From RGIG6353 sp964558655 (GTDB lineage Bacteria; Bacillota; Clostridia; Oscillospirales; SIG627), in the NCBI GenBank assembly GCA_964558655.1, contig CAZLEX010000001.1, forward strand, positions 72,519-136,518: DNA of 64,000 bases. The letters run 5' to 3'. Made by a program: the position numbers and the translations under genes. Below are positions 25,702 through 34,241 of this stretch, one piece after another. The notes beneath the pieces are model-generated. The model did not search any database. It had not been told where the DNA came from and saw nothing but the letters and a program-made list of their open reading frames with translations. How positions within the stretch are numbered: position 1 is the stretch's first letter; every line of letters begins with the position of its first letter.

Positions 25702-26292
25702 TTGATTTTTAAAAGATTTTACAGGAAAGACAGAACAAAAGATGTGGTTATCGTTACCGACGAGGGAGAGTATCCTATATGGGAAAGAGATTTTGAAAGA
25801 CTTTTTTCCGGATTAAATCCCGGTGACGATATTGAGGATTGCGAAAAACTTATTCACCTTGCAGTCCGTCGGGAAATTAAGAAAAGTGCCGTCAGAAAAA
25901 TATCTGCGGGAAATGTTACGAAGATAGCTTTAGTCGGGAAAATTTGCCGTGAGAAAATGTTCGGCATATATCCCAACCGAAACGAAGTTGAGCTGATTGT
26001 AGATAAGCTTGCCTCTGCCGGATTTATAAATGACGCCGCCTATGCCGCAAGATATGTGGAAAGATGTTGTGACAAAAACTGGGGAGAGTTTAAAATACGG
26101 GCCTCAATGAGAGAAAAAGGCTTTACATCTGAAGATATAGAAAAAGCGATAGGTGACGCCGATCCCGATTGGGAAAGTATGGCAAGGGATTTTCTTCGGA
26201 CTTTGACGGAAGAATTTGAAAGAGAAACTCTTTTTCGGAAACTTCAGGCAAGGGGATTTTCCACCTCAACCATTTTAAATGTTTTAGACTGA
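25702..26292 (+). CDS. recX: RecA regulator RecX, 196 aa
   Basis: RecX binds RecA filaments and limits their activity. The helical three-repeat pattern is visible: VELIVDKLASAGFINDAAYA, ARYVERCCDKNWGEFKIRASMREKGFT cut by turns, and the C-terminal FRKLQARGFSTSTILNVL. It starts at TTG 25702 after GGAGAA, directly behind recA, the classic arrangement. Translational coupling to recA is likely. Confidence 0.92.
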   Translation: MIFKRFYRKDRTKDVVIVTDEGEYPIWERDFERLFSGLNPGDDIEDCEKLIHLAVRREIKKSAVRKISAGNVTKIALVGKICREKMFGIYPNRNEVELIVDKLASAGFINDAAYAARYVERCCDKNWGEFKIRASMREKGFTSEDIEKAIGDADPDWESMARDFLRTLTEEFERETLFRKLQARGFSTSTILNVLD

Positions 26293-26305
26293 TACGGAGA
26301 ACAAT

Positions 26306-27637
26306 ATGGCGATAAAAGTCGGATTTGTGTCACTTGGCTGTCCGAAAAACACCTGTGACACGGAAGTAATGCTGAAAATATTAATTGATGCGGGTTTTGA
26401 AATTGTACCGGAAGATCATATGGCAGATGTAATGATAGTCAATACCTGTGCGTTTATAGAAAGTGCAAAACAGGAGTCTATCGATTATATTCTTGACCTC
26501 GCTTACCTTAAAGAACATCACTCTTTAAAGGGAATAGTGGTCACCGGCTGTCTTGCAACGCGGTATGCCGATGAAATTGAAAAAAGTCTTCCCGAAGCAG
26601 ATGTCATTCTTTCGGCAGGAGCTGAAGCTGATATAGCCGAAGCGGTTTTGTCTGCCGCACAGGGCAAGCGTTACAAAAAAGTTTTGCCTACCGAGTGTCT
26701 TTCTCTCGGAGGGGAAAGAGTTGTCACCACTCCGGAATATACCGCATACTTAAAAATTGCCGAAGGCTGTGACAACAGATGTACATATTGTGCAATTCCC
26801 GATATTCGTGGGCGTTTTCGCTCAAGGAAACTTGACGATATCCTGAAAGAAGCACGGGAACTTTCCGTGATGGGAGTAAAAGAGCTTTGCCTTGTGGCAC
26901 AGGACACTACCCGATACGGTGAGGATATATACGGAGAATGGAGTCTCGATAAACTTCTCACGGCACTGTGCGAAGATGAAAAATGCCGTTTTGACTGGAT
27001 AAGAATACTGTACTGTTATCCCGACAAAATAACGGACAGTCTTATTTCAGTCATGAAAAAATACGACTGCATAGCAAAGTATATTGATATGCCGATACAG
27101 CATATTAACGACGAAGTGTTAAAAAGAATGAATCGGCACGGCGGACGGCAGGTCATTGAATCGGCGGTAAAAAGACTTCGTGAAGCGATGCCGAATATCG
27201 TTATACGCACAACCGTTATTGTCGGATTTCCCGGAGAAAGTGCGGGAGAGTTCGAAGAACTTTATGACTATGTAAAAAATACAAAGTTTGACCGTTTGGG
27301 AGCTTTCGCATATTCCAGAGAAGAAAATACTCCGGCGTATTCCATGCCGAAGCAAATTTCAAAGAAAGTAAAAGAAACGAGAACGGATCGTATCATGGAG
27401 GCACAATACGCTATCCATTCGGAAAAAAACGCACTTCTTGTTTCAAAAGTTTTAAAGGTTCTTTGCGAAGGATATGACGAAGTGGCTGAAATATATTACG
27501 GACGAAGTGAAGCCGACGCACCGGAAATAGACTCAAAAATATATTTTTCTGCAAAGCACCGTGTGCGTGACGGAGAATTTGTCAATGTCGAGATTACCGA
27601 AGCTTCGGATTACGACTTGATAGGAAGAGAAGTATAA
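26306..27637 (+). CDS. rimO: Ribosomal protein S12 methylthiotransferase
   Basis: RimO adds a methylthio group to Asp of ribosomal protein S12. The N-terminal UPF0004 domain has FVSLGCPKNTCDTEVM with one cluster cysteine, and others in VNTCAF and VVTGCLA. The radical SAM motif is CDNRCTYCAIP, and the C-terminal TRAM domain ends with EFVNVEITEASDYDLIGREV. The VSLGCPKN opening separates RimO from MiaB. Length is typical. Confidence 0.96.
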   Translation: MAIKVGFVSLGCPKNTCDTEVMLKILIDAGFEIVPEDHMADVMIVNTCAFIESAKQESIDYILDLAYLKEHHSLKGIVVTGCLATRYADEIEKSLPEADVILSAGAEADIAEAVLSAAQGKRYKKVLPTECLSLGGERVVTTPEYTAYLKIAEGCDNRCTYCAIPDIRGRFRSRKLDDILKEARELSVMGVKELCLVAQDTTRYGEDIYGEWSLDKLLTALCEDEKCRFDWIRILYCYPDKITDSLISVMKKYDCIAKYIDMPIQHINDEVLKRMNRHGGRQVIESAVKRLREAMPNIVIRTTVIVGFPGESAGEFEELYDYVKNTKFDRLGAFAYSREENTPAYSMPKQISKKVKETRTDRIMEAQYAIHSEKNALLVSKVLKVLCEGYDEVAEIYYGRSEADAPEIDSKIYFSAKHRVRDGEFVNVEITEASDYDLIGREV

Positions 27638-27666
27638 CATGATTAAAATTTCAAGGAGATAAGAGA

Positions 27667-28245
27667 ATGAAATTAAATCTGCCGAATAAACTCACACTGT
27701 TAAGGCTTTGCCTTGTGCCGATAGTAATGGCATTTATTCTTTTTCCGACGCTTACCGCAAACAGCGTAACGCTTCGGGCAATTGTATGTACCGCACTTTT
27801 TATTCTGACTGCGATTACCGATTTTATTGACGGGAAAATCGCCCGTAAATACAATCTTATTACGGATTTCGGAAAGTTTATGGATCCGATAGCCGATAAA
27901 TTCATGGTTATCGGTACCTTGCTATGCATAACCGCCGTAAACAGCGAACTCAGAGCGTTTATGGTATGGGTAACGGCTATAGTTATTTTCCGTGAACTTG
28001 CCGTAACATCGTTAAGGTTGGTTGTTTCGGGAGAAAAAATTGTAGTTGCGGCAAGTTGGCTCGGAAAGTGCAAGACCATGACTCAATCAATCTCCATTTG
28101 CGTGTTTTTGCTTGAGCCGATTTTCAGTTCATACACTTCGTGGATTTTTTCTTACATAGGAATGGTGCTGACCGTTGTTTTGGCACTTTGGTCGGGTGCC
28201 GAATATTTCAAAACATATTGGAAATTTATCGATCCCGCAAAATAA
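27667..28245 (+). CDS. pgsA: CDP-diacylglycerol-glycerol-3-phosphate phosphatidyltransferase
   Basis: Makes phosphatidylglycerol phosphate in the membrane. The CDP-alcohol phosphotransferase signature is complete: D-G-x2-A-R-x8-G-x3-D-x3-D, read in DFIDGKIARKYNL and FGKFMDPIADK. Four to five hydrophobic helices are visible. It opens with LPNKLTLLRLCLVPIVM as typical for PgsA. It is the last gene of the long rightward operon and is followed by a terminator. Confidence 0.95.
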   Translation: MKLNLPNKLTLLRLCLVPIVMAFILFPTLTANSVTLRAIVCTALFILTAITDFIDGKIARKYNLITDFGKFMDPIADKFMVIGTLLCITAVNSELRAFMVWVTAIVIFRELAVTSLRLVVSGEKIVVAASWLGKCKTMTQSISICVFLLEPIFSSYTSWIFSYIGMVLTVVLALWSGAEYFKTYWKFIDPAK

Positions 28246-28288
28246 TGCCTGTTATGTGTAAAAACAGTTTTTAAAACTTTCGAAAATA

Positions 28289-28326
28289 AAAAGCACAATT
28301 TTCATCGGAAAATTGTGCTTTTGTTT
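28289..28326 (+). terminator. Terminator after pgsA
   Basis: AAGCACAATTTT pairs with AAAATTGTGCTT, followed by TTGTTT. Confidence 0.85.
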
Positions 28327-28524
28327 ATTGTATCAAAAAAATGTTCGAAAAGCGAGGAAAGTTTTTGCTCGGCTTTAATTTTTGGCAAAATACATCAAAA
28401 TTTAAACAACCTAACATATTCAGTATATCACACGAAGAGCGAAGAGTCAACGGCTTTTTGAACATTGCTTTAAAAATCTCCCTATCTCACAAAAAATATT
28501 TGTGAAGTTTGCATAAAATGCCTA
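28327..28524. other. AT-rich non-coding stretch before the candidate RNA
   Basis: No coding frame with a ribosome-binding site is seen. The one clear element is a hairpin-forming palindrome, TCACAAA at 28487-28493 with TTTGTGA at 28499-28505, just upstream of the candidate RNA promoter; it could be an operator. Confidence 0.5.
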
Positions 28525-28553
28525 TTGATTTTTAAATAATATTTTGGTAAACT
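28525..28553 (+). promoter_or_regulatory. Candidate promoter of the structured RNA
   Basis: TTGATT, 17 bases, TAAACT, placing a transcript start near 28560. Confidence 0.45.
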
Positions 28554-28559
28554 TTAAGT

Positions 28560-28912
28560 GAAGAAAGGAAAAGGTGAGGCCAATGAAAAGTTGACAGATA
28601 CTCGTTTTAGAACGGCACATCCGAACACGAAAGAATTTTACACGGCGGTGTTATCACGCATGATATAGAGGTAATGAGGAATTCGTACAGACGGTGTTCG
28701 GCAAAACTTGATAAAACGAGAGGCCTTGAAATCTTCGGAAAAACCGTAGGATAGGGTGCATTGAGAGAAAGGGGTGCGTCTTAAGAATTGCGGTGACCGA
28801 GAGAGTAGGGTAGATAGTGAAAGAGAGGTTTAAGATGAAGACTGATTTCAAGAGTGAACAGAAGTAACCCCCGATTGTGAGTGTTTTTATACAGTCGGGG
28901 GTTATTTCTTTT
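28560..28912 (+). ncRNA. Candidate structured non-coding RNA, about 350 nt
   Basis: There is no supported coding frame here, but the sequence can form several long, mutually compatible helices. GAGGCC (28576-28581) pairs with GGCCTT (28722-28727); nested inside, CTCGTTTTA (28601-28609) pairs with TAAAACGAG (28712-28720), and inside that CCGAACAC (28621-28628) with GTGTTCGG (28694-28701). A second domain is closed by TGAAATC (28727-28733) with GATTTCA (28844-28850) and contains TCTTAA (28779-28784) with TTAAGA (28830-28835). The single-stranded parts are purine-rich, and the RNA ends at a perfect 10-base-pair terminator. I see no RNase P, SRP, 6S or tmRNA hallmarks. The raiA motif and other large Bacillota RNAs are possible matches I cannot confirm. 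Confidence 0.7.
28865..28912 (+). terminator. Terminator of the candidate RNA
   Basis: TAACCCCCGA (28865-28874) pairs perfectly with TCGGGGGTTA (28895-28904), followed by TTTCTTTT. Confidence 0.85.
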
Positions 28913-28984
28913 ACATATACGGGTCATATAAAAAATTCGCGATATACGAAATTGAATCTCCAAATAATTTTATTGTTACATTCG

Positions 28985-29020
28985 TACAAAAATAGAGGCT
29001 TCGGCAATCGCCGAAGCCTC
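28985..29020 (-). terminator. Terminator of the hpt-permease operon
   Basis: GAGGCTTCGGC and GCCGAAGCCTC form an 11-base-pair stem with a four-base loop; on the minus strand it is followed by TATTTTTG. Confidence 0.9.
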
Positions 29021-29081
29021 ATTTCATGCTTTTGAGCAATACACACAAACCGAAATCCTGTGTTTTATGCGTCTGATGATA

Positions 29082-30446
29082 TTAAAGGAATATGTACTTG
29101 AGGATAAAGAGTACTGAAAGTACATACATAAGAGGAGAAATGTCGCGGTACTTCTTGCAAGCAAGATTGATAACGACATAAGAAATAATACCGATCGAAA
29201 TGCCTTCGGCAATGCTGTAGAAAAGCGGCATAGCGAGAATGCAAAGGTATGCGGGAATTGCCGTAATAAAGTTGTCGTCATCAAATTTAAGTTTGGTTAT
29301 GTTCGAGAACATGAGGAAACCGACGATGATAAGTGCGGGAGCTGTTGCAAAAGAAGGAATTGATGTGAAAATCGGTGCAAACAGCATGGATACAAGGAAT
29401 AGGATTGCTGTGGTGATAGAGGTAAGACCTGTTCTTCCGCCACAGGCAACACCTGCTGAAGATTCAACAAAAGTAGTTGTTGTAGATGTTCCGAATATAG
29501 CACCTGCCGAAGTTGCCACCGCATCGGAAAGAAGAGCGGGTTTAATGCCGGGAAGTCTTCCTTTTTCGTCGAGCATATCCGCTTTCGACGCAACTCCGAT
29601 GAGCGTGCCGAGTGTATCGAAAATGTCAACAAAGAGGAAAGAGAACATAACAACGAAAAAGTCGAGAATCTTAAATCCTTCGAAATTAAGGTCGAAACAT
29701 TTGCCGAAAGTCTGTCCGAGTGCCGAAAAGTCGGTCATTTTGAATGTGGGATAAAGTGAATAGCAACCGAGATCCGCATTGGGTACATAAAGCCCTGTGA
29801 GCTGGCAGATGATGCCGAGTATCCAGGTTATGATGATACCAATGAGAATGGAACCTTTAACTCTCTTGATGTAAAGAATTGCGGTAATAAGCGTACCGAT
29901 TATGGCAAGAAGAGCTCCTATGCCGATGCAGTTAAAGTTTTCGGTAAAGTTAACAAGAGAAACTTTGGTGGAAGTGTTAAGCACCGAAAGATTTGCGTTC
30001 TGAAGTCCGATAAATGCGATAAACAAGCCGATACCGACGGATACCGCATGTTTTAAACTGAGAGGGATTGCATTAAAAATAGCTTCGCGTACATGAGTGA
30101 GAGAAAGGATTATAAAGATGATTCCCTCGACAAAGACGGCAAAAAGAGCCATTTGCCATGAATATCCCATGCCGAGTACAACGGTATAGGCAAAATAAGC
30201 GTTCAAGCCCATGCCTGCAGAGAGTGCGAAAGGCAGGTTGGCGGTAAGTGCCATCATGGCAGTACCGACAAACGACGCAAGGCAAGTTGCCAAAAGTACG
30301 GCGGTGGGATCCATACCCGCTGCACTTAAAATGTTCGGGTTTACTGCGAGAATATACGCCATTGTCATAAAGGTCGTAATTCCGGCAACAATTTCCGTTT
30401 TCACGGTAGTGTTGTGCTCTTTGAGCTTAAAAAATTTGTTAAGCAT
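29082..30446 (-). CDS. NCS2-family purine permease (AzgA/PbuG type), 454 aa
   Basis: A polytopic nucleobase transporter with about thirteen hydrophobic segments. The AzgA-like group is shown by the opening FFKLKEHNTTVKTEIVAG, then FMTMAYILAVNPNILSAAGM, NLPFALSAGMGLNAYF and the motif SATSTTTTFVESSAGVA-like (GTSTTTTFVESSAGVACGGR). These carry adenine, guanine or hypoxanthine with protons. It lies five bases after hpt, which fits uptake followed by salvage. The operon ends in a strong terminator. Confidence 0.94.
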   Translation of the reverse strand: MLNKFFKLKEHNTTVKTEIVAGITTFMTMAYILAVNPNILSAAGMDPTAVLLATCLASFVGTAMMALTANLPFALSAGMGLNAYFAYTVVLGMGYSWQMALFAVFVEGIIFIILSLTHVREAIFNAIPLSLKHAVSVGIGLFIAFIGLQNANLSVLNTSTKVSLVNFTENFNCIGIGALLAIIGTLITAILYIKRVKGSILIGIIITWILGIICQLTGLYVPNADLGCYSLYPTFKMTDFSALGQTFGKCFDLNFEGFKILDFFVVMFSFLFVDIFDTLGTLIGVASKADMLDEKGRLPGIKPALLSDAVATSAGAIFGTSTTTTFVESSAGVACGGRTGLTSITTAILFLVSMLFAPIFTSIPSFATAPALIIVGFLMFSNITKLKFDDDNFITAIPAYLCILAMPLFYSIAEGISIGIISYVVINLACKKYRDISPLMYVLSVLFILKYIFL

Positions 30447-30451
30447 AAAAG

Positions 30452-31012
30452 TTATACCTCTTTTTCATTATATTCTGCGATGTAGGGAAGATTGCGGTAC
30501 TTTTCGGCACAGTCGAGTCCGTAGCCAATCACGAAAAGATCGGGAATGGTGAAAAGCGACAGATCGGCTTTGAAAGGTACCTGACGGCGTGACGGCTTGT
30601 CAAGCAGTGTCACCACATGAAGAGAAAGGGGATTGCGAGCTCTCAAAACCTTTGTGATATCGGTAAGAGTCCTTCCCGAATCAACGATGTCCTCAACGAT
30701 TACAACATGATGCCCCGAGATGTCGATGTCGAGATCCATGGTAATATTGACGACGCCTGCCGTTGAGGTGGAATTGTAATAGCTTTTGGCACACATGAAT
30801 GCCACTTCGCACGGAACCGTAACGGCACGGCAAATGTCGGACAGAAAGACGAACGAGCCTTTTAAGATTCCGACCAAAAGGATCGGGTTCCCGTCGTAAA
30901 GCTTGTCGATTTCTTCTCCGGCTTTTTTGACTTCTTTTGCGATTTCTTCTTTTGTGATGATGACTTGCTTGATTTTTTTGTTAAATGCTTCCATTGTATC
31001 GGTATTACTCAA
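30452..31012 (-). CDS. hpt: Hypoxanthine phosphoribosyltransferase, 186 aa
   Basis: Joins hypoxanthine or guanine to PRPP. The PRPP-binding motif is VVIVEDIVDSGRTLTDI, and ILVGILKGSFVFLSDICR is the N-terminal family motif. The start is probably TTG 31012: the AAGGAGG site lies seven bases before it, whereas the ATG at 31018 sits almost on the site. It forms an operon with the purine permease. No purine riboswitch is seen in its short leader. Confidence 0.93.
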   Translation of the reverse strand: MSNTDTMEAFNKKIKQVIITKEEIAKEVKKAGEEIDKLYDGNPILLVGILKGSFVFLSDICRAVTVPCEVAFMCAKSYYNSTSTAGVVNITMDLDIDISGHHVVIVEDIVDSGRTLTDITKVLRARNPLSLHVVTLLDKPSRRQVPFKADLSLFTIPDLFVIGYGLDCAEKYRNLPYIAEYNEKEV

Positions 31013-31044
31013 AAGCATTCCTCCTTAAAAAATAAACTCACCAT

Positions 31045-31073
31045 ATTTTATCACAGTTTTTGACGAATTTCAA
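31045..31073 (-). promoter_or_regulatory. Promoter of hpt
   Basis: On the minus strand TTGAAA, 17 bases, TAAAAT. Confidence 0.6.
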
Positions 31074-31227
31074 TACTTTTTGTCATATTAAAGTAATAAA
31101 TTATTTCAAATATATTCACAAAATTAATATCGCCTTAAAAATCTTTTGGAAATTTGTGAATTATGTAGGTTTGTAACACATCTATTATAACGCTGCAAAT
31201 AATATACAATATTTAAATTTTAATATA

Positions 31228-31256
31228 TTGACAACAACAAAATATAATGATAAAAT
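31228..31256 (+). promoter_or_regulatory. Promoter of dapA
   Basis: TTGACA, 17 bases, TAAAAT in the AT-rich 340-base gap between divergent hpt and dapA. Confidence 0.65.
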
Positions 31257-31279
31257 AATACCGTGTTAATTTCAGGTAT

Positions 31280-31311
31280 GAAACAGAATTTCACAATTGA
31301 GATTTTGTTTC
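31280..31311 (+). promoter_or_regulatory. Hairpin in the dapA leader
   Basis: GAAACAGAAT pairs with ATTTTGTTTC (one G-U pair) around a 12-base loop, nine bases before a T6 run. It lies between the promoter and the start codon and could act as a weak attenuator. The leader is too short for a lysine riboswitch. Confidence 0.4.
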
Positions 31312-31370
31312 TAAAAATGCTTTTTTACATATACTGTTAGTGAAATAATTTATTTATGAAAGGAAAAAAT

Positions 31371-32252
31371 ATGAAAAAAACATTGTTTACAGGTGCCGCA
31401 ACCGCACTTGTTACACCTTTTAAAGATGACGGTTCAATTGATTTTGATACATTCGGAAAATTTATCGAATATCAAATAGATGGCGGAATTGACGCAGTTG
31501 TCGTATGCGGAACAACAGGCGAAGGATCGACTTTGTCGGACGAGGAGCACAAGAAACTTATACGCTATTGTGTAAAAAAAGTTGACGGAAAAGTTCCGGT
31601 TATTGCCGGAACGGGAAGTAACGACACAAATTACGGAATTCAGCTGTCAAAATTTGCCGAAAGCGAAGGCGTTGACGGTTTGCTTGTTATAACGCCGTAT
31701 TATAACAAAACGACTCAAAAAGGGCTCATTCGTCATTTTAATATGATAGCCGACAGTGTGAATGTACCGTGTATCCTTTACAATGTTCCGTCAAGAACGG
31801 GAGTCAATATTCAGCCGAATACATATTACGAACTTTCAAAGCATGAAAACATAATTGCTTTTAAGGAAGCTAACGGAAATATTGCAGATATAACAAAAAC
31901 GATGAGTTTGGTGGGAGATAATCTTACGCTTTATTCCGGAGACGATGATCAAATAGTGCCTCTTCTTTCGGTAGGAGGAAAGGGTGTTATATCCGTTCTT
32001 TCCAACATTTTTCCCGGAGAAGTTCACAGACTTTGCAAAGCGTTTTTTGAGGGCAATCTCGAAGAAAGCCGAAATATACAGTTTAAGTATCTCGATTTGA
32101 TAAACGCACTCTTTTGCGAAGTTAATCCTATTCCCGTAAAAACGGCTCTCGGATATTTGGGTATTTGTTCGGATCGTATGCGTATGCCTCTGGTTGAAAT
32201 GGATCCCGCAAACCGTGAAAAACTTATATCTGCACTTGAGGCGGTAAGATAA
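31371..32252 (+). CDS. dapA: 4-hydroxy-tetrahydrodipicolinate synthase, 293 aa
   Basis: Condenses pyruvate with aspartate semialdehyde, the first committed step to diaminopimelate and lysine. The family motifs are GAATALVTPF, GTTGEGSTLSDEEH and YNVPSRTGVN, with the Schiff-base lysine in AFKEANGN. The start is ATG 31371 after AAAGGA; an in-frame ATG at 31356 lies upstream of that site. dapB follows 29 bases on. Confidence 0.95.
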   Translation: MKKTLFTGAATALVTPFKDDGSIDFDTFGKFIEYQIDGGIDAVVVCGTTGEGSTLSDEEHKKLIRYCVKKVDGKVPVIAGTGSNDTNYGIQLSKFAESEGVDGLLVITPYYNKTTQKGLIRHFNMIADSVNVPCILYNVPSRTGVNIQPNTYYELSKHENIIAFKEANGNIADITKTMSLVGDNLTLYSGDDDQIVPLLSVGGKGVISVLSNIFPGEVHRLCKAFFEGNLEESRNIQFKYLDLINALFCEVNPIPVKTALGYLGICSDRMRMPLVEMDPANREKLISALEAVR

Positions 32253-32281
32253 CAATATTTTGAAAAAGAGGGACTTGTAAA

Positions 32282-33043
32282 ATGACCGAGATTATTCTTA
32301 CGGGCTGTAACGGAAAAATGGGAAAAGCCATTGCCGAAACTGTCAGGAATTCCGATGCCTTTTCCATTGAGGCAGGGGTAGATATAAATAACGATTCCGC
32401 ACCTGATTTTCATGTTTATACTGATATAAACGGAATTGAAGAACCGAAGGGTGTTATTGTTGATTTTTCTCATCATTCTCAGACGCCTCAGATTCTTGAT
32501 TTTGCCGTAAAAAATTCTTTGCCTGTCGTTGTGGCGACGACAGGTCATACTTTGGAAGAAAAAGAACAGATTGAGAAAGCTGCGTCTTCTGTTCCGATAT
32601 TCAAAACCGCAAATATGTCCATCGGAATAAATCTTTTGATAGAGCTCGCAAAAAAGGCCGCTGAGCTTTTGCAAGACGATTTTGATATTGAAATTATAGA
32701 AAAACATCACAATCAAAAAATAGATGCACCTTCCGGTACGGCATTGCTTATAGCCGACGCACTGAAAGATACTTTAAAATGTGATCCGGAGTATGTTTAT
32801 GACCGACACTTGAGAAGGGAAAAGCGTCCTCACACAGAGATCGGTATTCATACCGTCCGTGCGGGTACCATTGTCGGTGAACATGAGGTCATATTTGCCG
32901 GCCCCGACGAGATAGTCAGTATATCTCACAGGGCTGATTCCAGGCGTGTATTTGTTAAAGGAGCTCTTAACGCTGCTGAGTATATAAAGGATAAATCTCC
33001 GGGAATGTATGATATGCCGATGTTACTCGCTGAAAAACTTTAA
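32282..33043 (+). CDS. dapB: 4-hydroxy-tetrahydrodipicolinate reductase, 253 aa
   Basis: Reduces the DapA product with NAD(P)H. It has the nucleotide-binding opening ILTGCNGKMGKAIAE, the middle motif PVVVATTGHT, and the DapB signature EKHHNQKIDAPSGTA with the catalytic histidines and lysine. The C-terminal VSISHRADSRRVFVKGAL is also typical. With dapA upstream and ddh and lysA on the other strand at 39-41 kb the lysine route is complete. Confidence 0.96.
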   Translation: MTEIILTGCNGKMGKAIAETVRNSDAFSIEAGVDINNDSAPDFHVYTDINGIEEPKGVIVDFSHHSQTPQILDFAVKNSLPVVVATTGHTLEEKEQIEKAASSVPIFKTANMSIGINLLIELAKKAAELLQDDFDIEIIEKHHNQKIDAPSGTALLIADALKDTLKCDPEYVYDRHLRREKRPHTEIGIHTVRAGTIVGEHEVIFAGPDEIVSISHRADSRRVFVKGALNAAEYIKDKSPGMYDMPMLLAEKL

Positions 33044-33072
33044 TATTTATTACAGTCAATTATTTATTTTAT

Positions 33073-33105
33073 AAAAGCACAGCCGAAAAATCGGTTGTGC
33101 TTTTA
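33073..33105 (+). terminator. Terminator after dapB
   Basis: AAAAGCACAGCCGA pairs with TCGGTTGTGCTTTT (one A-G mismatch region at most) and runs into T4. Confidence 0.8.
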
Positions 33106-33191
33106 ATTCATTAAAGTTTTTATTTTTTTTAAATCTGTCACCCATCATCGACAAACTTACAAAAATCTCGTTTTTTGAAAATGAAAATGTA

Positions 33192-33220
33192 TTGATTTTG
33201 GAAAATGAATGTGATATAAT
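33192..33220 (+). promoter_or_regulatory. Promoter of the MinD-like gene
   Basis: TTGATT, 17 bases, TATAAT. Confidence 0.6.
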
Positions 33221-33414
33221 AATTTCGAACCGAATGTAATGCAATTCCTTTGAGTGTTTGTGTACTTGAAAATTCGGCAAACTTCGTTTGAGAATATTGT
33301 ATCGCTAAATCGCATTGCGAGAACGGTTTTACCGTTTTAAATGGCTTAGTTTTGGGCTTACGGTATGATAAAATGATATATGTACAGCGGCGAGAACGGG
33401 TGAGGTGACAGGCA
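33221..33414 (+). other. Long non-coding leader before the MinD-like gene
   Basis: About 190 bases lie between the promoter and the start codon. CCGAAT (33231-33236) can pair with ATTCGG near 33280, and AACGGT/ACCGTT near 33322-33336 form a short hairpin. No T-box, riboswitch or ribosomal protein leader motif is recognised. Confidence 0.45.
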
Positions 33415-34209
33415 GTGGGCAAAATAATTATATCGGCTTCTCTTAAAGGCGGAGTCGGGAAAACTACGCTTACGGCGGCACTGTCCTGTGCATTGTCGGA
33501 ACTTGGTTCGAAAGTGCTTGCAGTTGACATGGACTTTGGTGTCCGTTCACTCGATATAGCTCTTGGACACGAAAATTCTGCGGGAGCCGACTGCTACGAT
33601 GTTATTATGGGAAAGGCATCGCTCCCGATAGCCTGCGAGCAAGATTCCTCTCATTCCAATCTTTATTTTCTTGCGGCTCCCATGAGCGAGGATCCGCAAG
33701 GCGAAGATTTTATACTTCCTCAAAGGCTTCTTGATGCGTTTTTAAAAGAGGCGGCAAAGGAATTTGATTTTGTTTTTTTAGACATGAGTGCGGGTACAGG
33801 CAGGCTTCTTTCACAAGTTTTACAATCCGGTCTTGTTTCGTCAGCATTTATCGTTTGTACCCATAACACCGCATCTATCCGTGCCGCAGAGAAACTTGCT
33901 GTATTGCTTTGCGAAAACGGACTTGAAAATATAAAGCTCATAATTAACAGTTTTTTGCTTTGGCGTGCCGAAACAAAAGAAGGTTGCACAATTACGGATA
34001 TTATAAACCGTTCAAGTGTTCCGCTTATCGGCGTCGTTCCGTTTGAAGAAGAAGTTGAGACTCTTGTCAGCTCGGGGATACCGTTGACCGATGAAAAGAA
34101 AAGTTTCGCCGGGCGGGCGACATTAAACATTGCCAAAAGGTTACTTGGAGAGAATGTGCCTCTTTTTGACGGGATTTTTCCTAAAAAAAACCGTCTTAAA
34201 TTTTATTGA
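33415..34209 (+). CDS. MinD/ParA-like ATPase, 264 aa
   Basis: A deviant Walker A ATPase: KGGVGKTTL near residue 11, then VDMDFGVRSLDIALG, FVFLDMSAGTGR as Walker B region, and IINSFLLWR. It is closest in style to MinD, the membrane-bound ATPase that places the division septum. The C-terminus (IAKRLLGENVPLFDG then basic KKNRLKF) is short and not a clear MinD amphipathic helix. It starts with GTG 33415. minC and minE are absent, but in Clostridia min genes often precede a methylglyoxal synthase gene, as here. Confidence 0.85.
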   Translation: MGKIIISASLKGGVGKTTLTAALSCALSELGSKVLAVDMDFGVRSLDIALGHENSAGADCYDVIMGKASLPIACEQDSSHSNLYFLAAPMSEDPQGEDFILPQRLLDAFLKEAAKEFDFVFLDMSAGTGRLLSQVLQSGLVSSAFIVCTHNTASIRAAEKLAVLLCENGLENIKLIINSFLLWRAETKEGCTITDIINRSSVPLIGVVPFEEEVETLVSSGIPLTDEKKSFAGRATLNIAKRLLGENVPLFDGIFPKKNRLKFY

Positions 34210-34241
34210 TATCAAAGATGAAAAAGAAAGGATACGAGTTC

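Noticed and set aside
28560..28912. RNase P, SRP, tmRNA or 6S RNA identity for the structured RNA
   Set aside because: The conserved cores (for example GAGGAAAGTC or ACAGAA...GGCTTA of RNase P, the GGAAG loop of SRP, the CCA-ended acceptor of tmRNA) are not present.
28654..28963. Two minus-strand open frames of 60-65 codons in the candidate RNA region
   Set aside because: Neither has a ribosome-binding site, the composition is not protein-like, and they lie across helices and the terminator of the structured RNA.
31257..31370. Lysine riboswitch before dapA
   Set aside because: The leader is about 110 bases, too short for the L-box, and its conserved blocks are absent.
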